Below are positions 1 through 10,736 of a stretch of 51,652 nucleotides of DNA, one piece after another. The notes under the pieces are model-generated. The model searched no databases. It had not been told where the DNA came from and saw nothing but the letters and a program-made list of their open reading frames with translations. Where the stretch lies: assembly GCA_030407315.1 (NCBI GenBank), contig JALQPE010000866.1, forward strand, positions 1-51,652, given 5' to 3'. The position numbers and the translations under genes were made by a program. The first letter of the stretch is position 1. The number at the start of each line of letters is the position of its first letter. The stretch comes from Asparagopsis taxiformis (taxonomy: Eukaryota > Rhodophyta > Florideophyceae > Bonnemaisoniales > Bonnemaisoniaceae).

Positions 1-3000
1 AACCCTATTTGTAAACGCAAGCGTCTCATATGCATTGTGCCAATCCACGTCCATGTCCATGTCGGTCACGCGAACCGTTCCTCTCTAGCGACGCGCACCT
101 TCTTGCATTGGGAAAAGCCAACAGCTGTTGCCTCGACATTGAGAGTGCATCTGGTGCGCTTTCGCTTGCATGTGTGGTGTGTGCTTGTATGCGTGTGAAA
201 TGTCCATTGTGCGTTGCGCTTCAAGCTATAAACTTGCGGTGGCAGACTGGTGGTCGGCTGCGGAGAGAGTGGACGGTGGTGGTGCCTGCGCCTGCGGCAG
301 CGGCAGCGGTTTTTTAAGCGATGGGAGATTACGTCGGTGGCATTTGGCGAGTAGTGCAAACGATGCTTCTACACAGTGCTCTCCGGGGCGGAAGGTTCTG
401 GATGTTTCGTGAACCGTTTGAACAATAATAGGCGCAAAATTATAATTTATTTGGCCTTCTGTTGAGGGCACTTGTCATGCAACGACTATCGTTGAATATG
501 AGGACAGCCAATCAACTGGCGTATGAGGTGTCAGTTGTTTGCCGCCCCGTCTAGTGTTGGTAGATGCGGACCACCTAGCATGACGAGCGGGTAGAAAGAA
601 TCGTTTTTCTTAAACTTGCATTGAGGATGAATTTAATTTCAATTCAACGGTACGCGCGCCAACGGTACATTCACATCACATTGCGGGGGGGCAAAGCGTT
701 TTGCAAACCGTTCTACGCGTTTTAGGCTAAATAAACAGATTAAGCTTAGCTCGGCCAGTGTGCAACGTTGCTCCACGGTTCTGTAAATTTGTTTCGTCCG
801 TCCAACATGCTCGCACACCGTCAGGAGTAGGAGTAATGAGCCGATATGCGCGACAGTATTTTGTGGACATTAGGGTCTACCTTCACGACCAGCCCGCCAA
901 CCTGGCAACGGAGGAAGAAAACAGTCGCGGTGAGACCTCAATGAGATTTGAGCATGTCAAAGTTTCTTGTCATTTGCACGACGGCGGCCATTTGGTGGTC
1001 TGTGTATACAACTGGCAGGGTATTTCATGTATGCATCGAGCGTTAACGCGATTGTTGACAATTCATTCGGTGATTAAGTAGGGGCTAGGACGCGCTCGAG
1101 TCGCGGCTGGAGGTAAGCCTACGGTGTATGCCTTACTTGACTGTGATGAATGCTAAAATGATATGCAAGTTGGCATGGACGTTGATGCAGAACGATAATC
1201 AGGGGATTCCACCAGCACTTCGGCGATGGTGTAGTTTGCAGGCTGCAAGGCCATGCAGGGTGACAGTTTGTTTGTTCAGGAAGGGGAGATGAAGAAAAGT
1301 TGTCAAGGACGGATCAAGATAGGAAGTAGGTGTTGCGTGCCACTTGTACAGTTGATAGGAATGAAAAAGTTTTAGAAAAGATACGAAAAGACAGTTGTAG
1401 CACAAGATGTATGCGCTGCGCTGCGCTGCATCCGAAGCGAAACACTGAAGGGTGCATGGAGCGACGTGTGTGTAACCGCGTGGATGCAGCGGGTTTGTTG
1501 GGTGCAATGACAGTTTGGTTGGACGGCGTGCAGGAGTGTGTGTGCGACGAGTGGCAGAGGTATAAATTTCGATTTGGATACTGCGATCGCGTTGCAGACG
1601 TTTGTAAGCGACTCGGGCGGAGACAGTGGTTATGACAGGCGGGAGAGAGGGGTGGATGGGGTGTTGGACGGGTTCGACTTGGGCGGGAATCGTGCGGTGC
1701 AGTGCTTTTATTGTGATGTGTGTGTATTGCATCAAGTGGAACGATGAATGTCAGGGTGAAACGCGGCAGCAAGTAGTGATGTTGAACGATTGGCCTCTTG
1801 TCAAAGTGAGTTGTCAAACGACTTTTCGTCTGCGATTGCTGGGCGGCGAGAATTTTCGTTTCGTTTCATGCAGCGTATGACAGATCATAGACACGTCATA
1901 CACCGCTGGAGCGCTTCGTGTAACGAATAGGAATACACTATGGCGTGATGAAATGGGCGATGATGATGTCAGCGTGGAACGGGTGTATTTTTTACAGTGT
2001 ACTGACATACAGAGAGAGGAGCCTACACTGTTCCATTGCAAGTGTAGAACATGCCAAGTGTACCAGTTGCGCTAGCACGATGGTGCACTTTGCGATGCAC
2101 GTCGAGTGAATTAAAATGCAAGTGTCGCATGGGACAAGTGTATTGCATCGAGACATCATCGGGTGACATCGCCAAAGCCAATCAATTCTACGCAAAGACA
2201 CCTTCAAATCGGTTCTACCTGGTATGACAAGTGGGATGGGGGCTGCAAGGGCGCGTGGACGCGGGCCGAGGAAAAGGCGCTCGAATCAAAGTGGGAGTTA
2301 CAAAAATGGATACGCAAGATGGGCGGTGCCTTATTAAAGGACAAACGCGGGGCGCGCCGGCTCGAGGGGCCGGAGCGGACGGTCCCCATGGTGGTGAAAT
2401 AAAAAAAGTTTGCACCGGCCAATAATAGAAGGCGTGAGCGGGTGCTAAACGGGCCATGGAATCGCTCGAGTTGGGCATTGCAATGGGCTGCGCGACGACA
2501 CATCACTTTTCAAGGTCGGCAGCGTCGCGACGCATCGAGTCGTGTGTGTGGGCAGCAGTTGCAACGCGCAGACTGGGCGGGGCCGGGCCGGGCCGGGCGT
2601 GGTCTAGTGGTTGGAAAGAGTCTTGGTCGCGAGTGACGATGGTGATTGGATTGAATCGTGTACACGTGGGTCGAGCAGACATCGGATGCAACCGAGACGG
2701 CATGGTTTACAGCGGTCTGGCGGGCGGGCGGGCGGGGGCGCTGTATTCGATGCAGCTTACCGCGACAACCAGAGCAGTGCAGTGCAGTGCAGTGCAGTGC
2801 AGTGCAGTGAATCAAACAATGCCGCGCATTTCGGAACAAATGGAACGGCCAATTTCAGGTGGCTTGCATCGCTTGTCATACACTATTCCACCATACTGTG
2901 CGACGGTGCACTCGCTGAGCAGCGCTGCGCAGCGTCGGGTAGAGCTGTGCGCGACAGTGGTGCGTGCGTGCAAATCGCTGAGGTGCAGAGTGTTTTTTCC

Positions 3001-3211
3001 ATCGCGCACTGGCAACCAACTCATTTATTCTCACAAGATCCATCTAACGCCGCACACCCGTGCAGTACGTTTCGCACAGATGCGGTAGTAACGTCGTCTA
3101 GCCCTAGACCAACTCGACTCGCTATGTACAATCTTGCCAAGCTATTCACAACAACGGTCCTACAATCCACAAACGACCGTCGACAACTGTCGCATCCGAC
3201 CAATAACGCTG
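1..3211. other. Gene-poor left edge, no supported gene
   Basis: Both strands carry only short overlapping ORFs without recognisable domains or consistent coding character. The stretch includes GC-rich simple sequence (GGCCGGG and GGCGG runs near 2576-2600 and 2717-2740) and a pentanucleotide microsatellite. Unspliced coding exons of a gene entering from the left cannot be excluded. Confidence 0.5.
2774..2808. repeat. Pentanucleotide microsatellite (GCAGT)7
   Basis: Seven uninterrupted GCAGT units are visible. They lie in DNA without a supported gene, so the period of five is under no evident coding constraint. Confidence 0.95.
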
Positions 3212-3595
3212 TCATGGCGCCACGCATCGCGTGTTGGTCTCCGTACCCTCGGCGTCCTTGTCGATATCAAATGCGTATTTCCGCAGCAGTAGCGACCGGC
3301 TCTGCGCCTTGACGTCCGCCGCCAGTTTGTGCAGCTCGTCCGCCAGCACGCTCGGGTCCGGCGTCGCTAGCGAACGGAGCGACAGTAGTGGCGGTGTCCG
3401 TCGTTTCGCGCGTCCTTCACAGTCGTCGCATGTGTGGCGTCGTTGCAGACGCGCCGATGGTGTGCATGTGCATCGCAAACGAGCCGTTCGTTTGCCGATC
3501 GTCTTGTGCGCCTTTCTGAGATGCACGAGCGGCAGTGCGAGTGCCATTGCGCTGCGCGGTGGTGATGGGGTGCTCGAGTGTGTTGGCGCGAGCAT
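3212..3595 (-). CDS. Hypothetical protein, 127 aa
   Basis: I do not recognise a family. The start is the ATG whose complement lies at 3593-3595. It follows a CAN-repeat leader (trinucleotide run at 3600-3642) and a TATA-like ACTATATCA about 95 nt upstream, on the complement near 3688-3696. The N-terminal half is basic and rich in Arg and Cys, which could suit an organelle-targeting sequence. The last 50 residues look more like a folded amphipathic helix (LADELHKLAADVKAQSRSLL) followed by an acidic end. An in-frame extension upstream of this ATG would be low-complexity and is not favoured. Whether it is a real gene is uncertain. Confidence 0.4.
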   Translation of the reverse strand: MLAPTHSSTPSPPRSAMALALPLVHLRKAHKTIGKRTARLRCTCTPSARLQRRHTCDDCEGRAKRRTPPLLSLRSLATPDPSVLADELHKLAADVKAQSRSLLLRKYAFDIDKDAEGTETNTRCVAP

Positions 3596-3599
3596 TGTG

Positions 3600-3642
3600 T
3601 TGTTGTTGTTGATGATGATGATGATGATGATGGTGGTGGTGG
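3600..3642. repeat. Trinucleotide repeat (TGT)n(TGA)n(TGG)n
   Basis: The plus strand shows consecutive TGT, GAT and GGT triplets. On the minus strand this is a CAN-repeat leader just upstream of the ATG of the 127-aa ORF. Confidence 0.9.
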
Positions 3643-4092
3643 AGCTGATGGTGATGGTGCGGCTTGTGTTGACGGCGTGAAAAGTGTGCTTGATATAGTT
3701 TTGTTCATGGCGCAATGTATGAAAATTGAAGCAGGGAGCCGCCGTTTCAAGTATGATGGAGGAGTGCATTGCGCGCGTGGCGCATGGCGTGTTATATTCT
3801 GACATGAGCCATGTCAGCTGACGATGGATGGCTGTCGAACGAGTAGGAGCATGTTTGCGGGAAATATTCCCTCATTTGTCGTATATTGTATGAGCCACTA
3901 CTACTCCATCTAAAATGCACGTGATTTTAACAATCATTTAAAGGCATCAGTCACTTGGAATTCCAATTGTGATCGAAGAGCATCCATCGGCTTTCCGGGC
4001 CAATGCAGCTGTCACTGTCCGTCTCGTTTACGTCACACGACTACGTCCGGTCCCCCATAACCCATTCCACGTCTCGATTTCGCCCGCACACA

Positions 4093-5373
4093 TCACAATC
4101 CGAATCGCTCTCTATACCTCCGACACCATCCTTCGACTCGACCCGCCAATTCCATATTCCAAATCAATTCATCCCTCCCCATTGCCCCGCTAATCATCAC
4201 CGCTCCACCACTCTTCGCCCCATCCACATCATCAAACACACCCTTGTTCGACACTCCGCTCCGAAACCTCCACATCAGTCTCTCCACCTCGCCCCGAACC
4301 GCATCCACTGTCTCGCCCAATTGCTCCACAATCGCATCCTCATCGCCCGCTTGCACAATCTCCCGCGCAATTTCCTCCCCAACCGCACAACAATGGAAAT
4401 CAAACGCTTCCAGTAACACATCGCCCTTCCGAAGCACCCATTCATCCTCCATCAACAACCGCACCGTCCGCTCATCGACCCCGTCCCCAAATGCGCCGTC
4501 CAAAACCTCCATCCACTTGCCCCGATCCTCTTCAAATCGCCGTTGCCACACCCACCCCGCCCGTCGCAGCATGTCGACATCCCCTTTCATACCGCCGTAA
4601 CACGACCTGATCCACATCGCAATCGCCAAACTATCCCCCGTTTCATCCACCAACCCTGCACCCTTCTCCGCCCGTAAAGCACCTGCGTCCTTGATACGCG
4701 CCCCGGCGACGCGGTACACACAGCCCATGACAAACACGACGTCGGCTAGACACGCGCGATATCCCCGGCCAATTGCGACTAGCAGCCACACCAGCCGGTC
4801 GTATCCGTCGCACAGCACGCAGTCTTCGATAATGATCACCGTGAAACGCCGCAGCAGTTGGAGTAAGCCGCCGGTTTTTCGCGCCATAGCAACTGCAATG
4901 CGCATCGCCGGGGCGCTTCGTGAGCGTCGCACACATTTTTGAAGCGCCGATTTCAGCACGCTCAGTGGTAGACGCTCTGCTGGTGCGTCGGATCGCAGTG
5001 GTGCAAAGCTGACCGGCGCGCTGGGCTGTTGGAAGGCGATGTGTAACTTGGTGCGTCGTGCGTTGTCTCGAAGCGCGATGGTGAACGTTTGGGTTATGTC
5101 AGCGCACTCGTCGTGTGTGCAGCGTGCTGATGAGAATATTGGATGCGATGGCGGACTGCGTGCACAGGCGTGGAATGTGCAAGGTGGTGGTGTTGGATCG
5201 CGTTGACGTGGCCGGCAACTGTCGATGTGCGAATCGAGCAGAACGGCTGACATGCCGATGTTGCAGATTGGACATGACACTATTTGGAGACGAGATCTTC
5301 TGGCGGATGGTGTTGCTTTCTTGATGCGAGAGCTTGTCGTGAGCTTGGATGCTCTGTTTGTAGGCGCTGACAT
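4093..5373 (-). CDS. UBZ4-type zinc-finger protein, 426 aa
   Basis: Residues 34-53 form C-x2-C-x11-H-x3-C (CPIC ... HIDSC), which fits the Rad18-type UBZ4 ubiquitin-binding zinc finger of DNA-damage-tolerance proteins. A later leucine- and arginine-rich helical stretch (SALQKCVRR ... LLRRFTVIIIEDC ... LVWLLVAIGRGY) loosely resembles the helical C-terminal part of RarA/WRNIP1-like AAA+ proteins. No P-loop or Walker B is visible, so this is not an ATPase. The open frame extends 13 codons further upstream, but only through a TTG; the ATG at 5371-5373 is the better start. The gene is divergent from the DUF72 gene with a gap of about 240 nt. The family link beyond the zinc finger is inference. Confidence 0.65.
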   Translation of the reverse strand: MSAPTNRASKLTTSSRIKKATPSARRSRLQIVSCPICNIGMSAVLLDSHIDSCRPRQRDPTPPPCTFHACARSPPSHPIFSSARCTHDECADITQTFTIALRDNARRTKLHIAFQQPSAPVSFAPLRSDAPAERLPLSVLKSALQKCVRRSRSAPAMRIAVAMARKTGGLLQLLRRFTVIIIEDCVLCDGYDRLVWLLVAIGRGYRACLADVVFVMGCVYRVAGARIKDAGALRAEKGAGLVDETGDSLAIAMWIRSCYGGMKGDVDMLRRAGWVWQRRFEEDRGKWMEVLDGAFGDGVDERTVRLLMEDEWVLRKGDVLLEAFDFHCCAVGEEIAREIVQAGDEDAIVEQLGETVDAVRGEVERLMWRFRSGVSNKGVFDDVDGAKSGGAVMISGAMGRDELIWNMELAGRVEGWCRRYRERFGL

Positions 5374-5610
5374 TGTTCGATGGCACGTGTCGGATGCGAA
5401 GGGTGCGTGCAACGACTGTTTTTAGTTTACATAAGTTTGTTTGCTGAGCTGTATGACCTGTTGCGATTGTGGCCCATACAATGCGGCTGCTGTCGACTGA
5501 AAAAAATTTGAGATCAACGCATCGCAATTGCTTTTCAATGATACCGTCGACACTTTGGGACGTGCCAGACGCGAACCAACACACGTACGCACACTGACAA
5601 ATCTCTCGCG
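5374..5610. promoter_or_regulatory. Divergent intergenic region between UBZ4 and DUF72 genes
   Basis: The two start codons face away from each other across 237 nt, so a shared or back-to-back promoter is likely. No canonical TATA box stands out. The basis is gene geometry alone. Confidence 0.4.
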
Positions 5611-6735
5611 ATGCCGCTCCACATAGGCACCGCTGGCTACGTATATTCCCATTGGCGCAACGGCATCTTCTATCCACGAGGTCTCAAACAAGCCGATGAG
5701 CTTTCCCACTATGTGCAATACTATTCCAGCGTGGAAATCAACGCGACCTGGCACGCCTTTCCGCGCATCCAAACTCTGGCGAAATGGCGTTCCGCTGCGC
5801 GATCGCACACAAAGTTTGCTCTCAAGGCCCCCAAGCTCATCACCCATAACAAGCGTTTCCGTGACACCACACTCGATATAATCTCCTTCTGTCAAACGGC
5901 TACTGAGGGTCTTGGCAACCATCTAGGACCGTTGCTCTTCCAGTGTCCCCCGACGTTCTCCCTGTCCATCGCCCTGCTCCAAAGCTTTCTCGACGACATC
6001 CGCCAGGCTCGCGAGGCATGCAAGCGGCACATTCAGATCGCGCTCGAGTTTCGACATCCAGCCTGGTATTGTGAGCAGGTATACGCTCTGCTTCATTCGC
6101 ATGACGTAGCGCTTGTGCAAAATGTACACGTATTCGACGATGATTTCACCCGCGAGAAACCTCAGATGCATCTACCACTCCCCGATAAATACCGTCTATC
6201 ATGGTCGTATACGCGCTTCCACGGCTCCAAGGCTCCGGATATATCCACAAATTTCCCGGACAACGTTTTGCGTCCCTACGTGCGACAGGTTGTGTCGGGA
6301 ATTAAAAGTGGTAGCAATGACCATTTTGTGTTCTTTCTCAATGATCTGGACGCACTTGCGACCAAAAATGCGCGCAGATTTGCAGAGCTTGTGGCGGAGG
6401 AAGGCGCCATGCCACTTCGTGATGCGTTGGGTGGTTTTGTTCCCAAGTGGAAGAATGAACGCTCGATAAAATCATTCTTTACAAAAGCAGCTCCTTCGCA
6501 AAAGTCAAACCCATCACCGCTGCGAGGTAGAACCAAAGGCTCATCCTCTGCAGCCGCTTCACTTTCCAGCCCATCCTCTGCAAAGGCGGCTCCCGCAAGT
6601 CAGCGTGATTCCATAGCCAAATCGAACGTCAAGGTGTCTTCCAAGCCACTGAAAGTCGTTGGTGGAGTGCAGAAAAATGTCAATTCGAACAAAAACCAAC
6701 ACTTCTTTTTTCCAAAGACTTTATCAAAGAAATGA
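5611..6735 (+). CDS. DUF72 (YecE-like) protein with PIP-box-like tail, 374 aa
   Basis: The N-terminus (HIGTAGYVYSHW, FYPRGLKQADELSHY, VEINATWHAFP) and later blocks (FALKAPKLITH, FQCPPTF, ALEFRHPAWY, YTRFHG, FFLND) are hallmarks of DUF72/YecE, a TIM-barrel-like family of unproven activity found in bacteria and eukaryotes. The barrel ends near residue 280. The remaining 90 residues are a Ser/Lys/Pro-rich, probably disordered tail. It opens with ERSIKSFFTK at residues 283-292, which resembles a PCNA-interacting PIP box (x-x-I-x-x-F-F) with Glu where Gln is usual. The gene is intronless, and the ATG at 5611 begins directly at the domain. Pairing with a UBZ4 gene is compatible with a role in DNA repair, but this is inference. 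Confidence 0.85.
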   Translation: MPLHIGTAGYVYSHWRNGIFYPRGLKQADELSHYVQYYSSVEINATWHAFPRIQTLAKWRSAARSHTKFALKAPKLITHNKRFRDTTLDIISFCQTATEGLGNHLGPLLFQCPPTFSLSIALLQSFLDDIRQAREACKRHIQIALEFRHPAWYCEQVYALLHSHDVALVQNVHVFDDDFTREKPQMHLPLPDKYRLSWSYTRFHGSKAPDISTNFPDNVLRPYVRQVVSGIKSGSNDHFVFFLNDLDALATKNARRFAELVAEEGAMPLRDALGGFVPKWKNERSIKSFFTKAAPSQKSNPSPLRGRTKGSSSAAASLSSPSSAKAAPASQRDSIAKSNVKVSSKPLKVVGGVQKNVNSNKNQHFFFPKTLSKK

Positions 6736-7338
6736 CTTTTGCATACCGTATATGTATATCTCGCTCACATGATTTTACCCGGGTTGATCGATCTCCGCTT
6801 CCGATCTCTCCCCACCAGCATGTGTGTTGCTTGTATATTGAATGCAACATGAATCGCGAATTGCTGGTTAGGTTGGGTATGGACTTGGAATTATGGGCAA
6901 ACTTGTGGTGCGCATTGTTTCTCACCCATTGCAAATTTTCTCAACTCGAATTAAAGAGTTGTCGGATCTTCACTAATGATGCCTGCTTGATCTAGCTGCC
7001 CCTATTTGGAGTGCCCTTGTTCTCACCACGTTGTAAGCCGGTACTTTTGAAAGGGTGGCTGTTTTCGACTCTGTGCAACCTTCTTGTTTTGACGATGCTG
7101 TTCGCACTGTTCGCTCCGCACTACACCCGACAGATATCAATCTGCGTTGGTGCTTCGGTGCTGACTTTGTCCATTCATGCGATTTGATTCATGCCACACT
7201 AGTATAAATTGTCCAGCACCAATCGAAGACTCAACTCAACCCGTCCAACTGCACCAGTACATCTTGAAGAGGGCTATTGAACAAACTTCGTGGAAACGCC
7301 GTTCTGCTATTCGTAATCAGAACCCAAATCAACAATTG
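6736..7338. other. Intergenic region
   Basis: I see no gene here. The right half holds the TATA box and leader of the next gene. Confidence 0.6.
7203..7208 (+). promoter_or_regulatory. TATA box (TATAAA)
   Basis: A perfect TATAAA lies 136 nt upstream of the first following in-frame ATG (7339). It sits downstream of the more distal in-frame ATG at 7177, which argues against that start. Confidence 0.55.
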
Positions 7339-8730
7339 ATGCAGTGGAAGGACGAAAATATGACCACTATGTCTATGAGGTGGCTACTTTTCACTGCGCT
7401 TGTAGTGTTTACCTATGTGGCAAAGACAGATGCTGCCATCTCAGCAAGGTTGTCTATGAACGAAACACTAGTACAACTGCACCCAAAGAATGAGACTGCT
7501 GCAAAATTGAGTGTATGGCACTCTGTGGAATCTACAAGCACCATAAATGAAACAGTGGGCGCGATGAAAGGCCAAGACATTGTAGCTAATAAGTCGACAC
7601 CACTTACGGCTGCGCAAACAAACCTAGGCACTGGACAAAGGACAAATTCAACTACTATTGACGGTGTCCATGCAAGTTTCAAGAGATCGGATGCAAGGAT
7701 AATAACAACTCCACTACTACCACCAGGGGCTCGAATTGCAGCTCTAGTGGAGAAGTTCTCAGCAGCACTGGAAGAAGTTGGCATCCATCTGAAGAAGACG
7801 ATGAGACGTGCGTACAGAACTGACCTAAAGATAATGATGCACAACTGTTCACATGCTGTTGCTACTGTAGCAGAGAAAAGGTTATACGTCAATTCGGAAA
7901 GTTCCGAGAAAGTGCGACCAGTGCGTGTGGTACTTTCACGCGGGTGGCTGCTAGTTGATGTGGACGAGGCAATGCAGTCGAGTGATGCGAAAAGGACGGT
8001 GCATTATCAGATGCCTATGGGACATGAAAACGCAAGGGTAGATGACATATACTTGTTGGCCAGAGGTGAACGTGGATACGACATTGTGATTCCATTGGTT
8101 CAAGAGAGGAAGTCTGTAGAGAATGTGTCACGGTCGCAGGAAGAGGGGAGGAATTCTGAAGATGAGTATGAATTCCTGAAGGAACAGCTGGCATGTCGAG
8201 AAAAGTTTGGGAATAAAGGTGTGGAGCGGCTGATTTGCACGTGCAATCGGGCGTATGCAGGCCAGCTGGAAGCGCGGTTCAGATGCTTATGGCAGGTTGT
8301 TGATCGTGCGGAAGAAGCAGCAAAGGGAGCAGGGGAGGTACAAGTGGGGCGTAAACTGAAAGAGAAGTGTTTGGGATGTCGAAATGTGAAACTTGGACGG
8401 CAAGGCAGCTATGATTGTGTTGTGGATGTTTTGAAAAGCATGGCGGGTCTTGGAAGCGGGTTGATCGAGAAACATGGACGTATAATCTTGGCATTGGATA
8501 TGAATGCTATGGAAGAAAATGATGAGCGAGTGAGTGGAGTGGCGAAGGCTATATATTTGGGATATATGGTGGCAATAGTATTGTTGGTGGTATGTATGCA
8601 GGATGTCTACGCAAAGTATCAAGAGTACAAACGGCAGTCTAAAAGGACGAGTGACTTTGGTCGGATGCCGGGGCGGGCGCGGGAGCGAGCGCAATCTCTG
8701 TACTCGAGATTGGTCGCTTTGATAGTGTAG
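7339..8730 (+). CDS. Putative type I membrane glycoprotein, 463 aa
   Basis: I recognise no family. A hydrophobic signal (RWLLFTALVVFTYVAKTDA) follows the start. A long Ser/Thr-rich lumenal or extracellular part carries at least seven N-x-S/T sequons (NET three times, NKS, NST, NCS, NVS) and a cysteine-bearing distal half with CTC and CLGC pairs. One transmembrane segment (AIYLGYMVAIVLLVVCM) lies near the C-terminus, followed by a basic tail of about 50 residues. ATG 7339 is the first after the TATA box; ATGs at 7360 and 7375 would bring the signal peptide closer to the N-terminus. The topology suggests a single-pass protein of the secretory pathway. Confidence 0.65.
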   Translation: MQWKDENMTTMSMRWLLFTALVVFTYVAKTDAAISARLSMNETLVQLHPKNETAAKLSVWHSVESTSTINETVGAMKGQDIVANKSTPLTAAQTNLGTGQRTNSTTIDGVHASFKRSDARIITTPLLPPGARIAALVEKFSAALEEVGIHLKKTMRRAYRTDLKIMMHNCSHAVATVAEKRLYVNSESSEKVRPVRVVLSRGWLLVDVDEAMQSSDAKRTVHYQMPMGHENARVDDIYLLARGERGYDIVIPLVQERKSVENVSRSQEEGRNSEDEYEFLKEQLACREKFGNKGVERLICTCNRAYAGQLEARFRCLWQVVDRAEEAAKGAGEVQVGRKLKEKCLGCRNVKLGRQGSYDCVVDVLKSMAGLGSGLIEKHGRIILALDMNAMEENDERVSGVAKAIYLGYMVAIVLLVVCMQDVYAKYQEYKRQSKRTSDFGRMPGRARERAQSLYSRLVALIV

Positions 8731-9158
8731 ATGATACTCGGCTGTGTTGGACAGTGTAAAAAGGATATGAACCGCCACCTACGCATGTACCATTGAGAGG
8801 CGAGAATAAATGGCTGTGCAACGCTGAATTCTGTTTGCAACGGTTTAACGAGCAATGTGTGGCGCAAATGGATGCAAAAGACACTTGTCAGTACGTGGGC
8901 GCATCGAAAACTGCATCTCGGTCGATCTCATGCAGTGCAAAATTTGCAGCAGTTACCGTCGTTGTTCGCTTCTGCCACTATCTCAACGGGCACGGTGGCG
9001 GTTGTACTACAATCTCGTTCATCTCCGCCCCGATGGGACCGCTCGTTTCACAACTTTCCGCCACCGTTTCACAATGTATCAACTTTACAAATAACACACA
9101 ACCCATTTCATCCATCCGTCCCCTGTCCGCAAAGCTCGTCACAATCCATCCAACAAAC
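8731..9158. other. Intergenic region and MYB leader
   Basis: The MYB reading frame is open back to 8793, but that part has no domain and an unconvincing composition. I treat it as promoter and 5' leader. Confidence 0.5.
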
Positions 9159-10124
9159 ATGAAAACACAACAACCGCAGACCGCCGTTGGTTCCCCAGTG
9201 ACACCGGCTCTCCAAGAGCCATCTACCGACACCGCACTTCATCTGCTATGTCTGGCGGCGGACGGAGCACGACCGCCGCCGCCGCGTCCCAATTTTGTCT
9301 ATTTACCGCCCTCGTACGAGTTCTCACCATCGCCACATCCACCGCCGCCGCCGCCGCCGGTGCAATCGCCCCACACGCCGCCAATGCCACAGACGCAACC
9401 ACAAGCCCAAACGCAGCCACCAACAGCGGCATCGCCGGTGGCGGCGCCGGCGCCAATGCACGCGTCAATGCCGGTACACATGGCGCCACCGCCGCAGTAC
9501 ATGGCGTACCAACCGGTGCCGTATGCGGGGCTGATGCAGAGCGGCGTGCCGATGGGCGGCTACCCAGTGGCGGCGCCGAGCTACCTTGTGCCACGTGTGC
9601 CGCGCATGCTTCAAGTGCCGGTGCAGATGCCGGTGCAAGTGCCGGCGGTGACGTCGCTATCTGTCGGAGCGGCGATCCGCAAGGTGAAGGGCCCGTGGCG
9701 GCCGGAGGAGGACAAGATTCTGACGGAATTGGTGTCGCGTCTGGGCGCGCGACGATGGACGATTATTGCGTCGCATATTCCGGGCCGTACGGGCAAGCAG
9801 GCGCGCGAACGATGGTTGAATCAACTGTCGCCGGATTTGGCCAAGAGAGCGTGGTCACCGGAGGAGGATCGTATTGTTATGCAGGCGCATGCTCGACTGG
9901 GCAATCGATGGAGTGAAATTGCTAAATTACTCAAGGGTCGTACGGATAATGCTACCAAGAACCGATTTAATACGACGATTCGTCGACAGATTTCGGAGAT
10001 GGCTGTGGGCAGGAAAAACGTGGATGGCAGCGGTGTGTGCAGTGCTGTGACAAGTGGGAGCGGAGATAGTTTGGGGAAAAAGGGCATTGATGGCGGAATG
10101 AAAACGATGACTGCTTCTTCGTGA
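9159..10124 (+). CDS. R2R3-type MYB transcription factor, 321 aa
   Basis: Two SANT/MYB repeats form the DNA-binding domain. Repeat one starts near residue 175 (KGPWRPEEDKIL ... RRWTIIASHIPGRT ... RERWLNQL) and repeat two follows directly (RAWSPEEDRIVM ... GNRWSEIAKLLKGRTDNATKNRFN), with regular tryptophan spacing. The preceding 170 residues are Pro/Gln/Ala-rich and probably disordered, as in an activation region; about 50 residues follow. The protein is expected to be nuclear and to bind MYB-type sites. The start is ATG 9159 (MKTQQPQ). The frame extends upstream to 8793 without recognisable content. The gene is intronless. Target genes cannot be read from the sequence; the next gene downstream is a phycobiliprotein lyase on the same strand. 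Confidence 0.9.
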   Translation: MKTQQPQTAVGSPVTPALQEPSTDTALHLLCLAADGARPPPPRPNFVYLPPSYEFSPSPHPPPPPPPVQSPHTPPMPQTQPQAQTQPPTAASPVAAPAPMHASMPVHMAPPPQYMAYQPVPYAGLMQSGVPMGGYPVAAPSYLVPRVPRMLQVPVQMPVQVPAVTSLSVGAAIRKVKGPWRPEEDKILTELVSRLGARRWTIIASHIPGRTGKQARERWLNQLSPDLAKRAWSPEEDRIVMQAHARLGNRWSEIAKLLKGRTDNATKNRFNTTIRRQISEMAVGRKNVDGSGVCSAVTSGSGDSLGKKGIDGGMKTMTASS

Positions 10125-10736
10125 ACTGCATTGGTGATGTGTATAGACTCGTTTAGAGATAATATTTTGTTGTCGTTGTTGTACAGCGGGAAGTGAATCA
10201 ATTATGTTAAAGATGAGCGCAGAGGCTCAGCTCGACATGGATGCAAATGGTTGCAGCGGTGCGCCAACGGGCATTCGAGCAAATCAATTCCGCCAACGGA
10301 AGACATGGGTGGCGGGCAAACGCACGCCCAGCGAGTACAGTTGAGCAGCAGTATGAAACCCTTGTCCGATCGGGTCATCTGTTGCGCAGTCATTTCACTG
10401 CCGAGCTTCCACGCCATAACACGACAAAACGTCGCCATGGCGGCGCTTGTATTATTTTCAATGTTTTCAACTGCGGCGGACTTCTGCATGTTCCTCTCCA
10501 CTTGTTCATTTTCCATTCGTTCATTCAAATATGTGTCGGATACGATCTCCCCTTTCTTCTCCCGCAATACCAACCATCCGTTTGCAACAACGATATACAC
10601 TGCCAGCTGTTCCAAGATCCTCTTTACAGTATTCTACCTGGGAATCCCGACTCCTTACAGTTTCCACAACGATCTCAGCTTCGCCATCATCCGCGAGATC
10701 GACAACGCATCATTTCTCCTCCAGCTCTACCTATCA
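10125..10736. other. Intergenic region
   Basis: Overlapping ORFs occur on both strands, including a 137-codon one on the minus strand at 10202-10615. None shows a domain. This is probably the promoter region of the downstream lyase gene. Confidence 0.5.

Noticed and set aside
1..6. AACCCT at the left end, telomere-like
   Set aside because: Only a single unit; no tandem telomeric repeat follows.
1199..1817. Overlapping minus-strand ORFs of 167-178 codons
   Set aside because: Low-complexity His/Thr/Pro composition, mutual overlap in two frames, no domain.
2456..3312. Plus-strand ORFs of 210 and 233 codons
   Set aside because: They read through the GCAGT microsatellite and GC-rich runs in two frames; composition is not protein-like.
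9248..9916. 222-codon ORF in a second frame of the MYB gene
   Set aside because: Shadow of the GC-rich, Pro-coding MYB frame; no domain.
10202..10615. 137-codon minus-strand ORF upstream of the lyase
   Set aside because: No family, no start context, and it lies in an expected promoter region.
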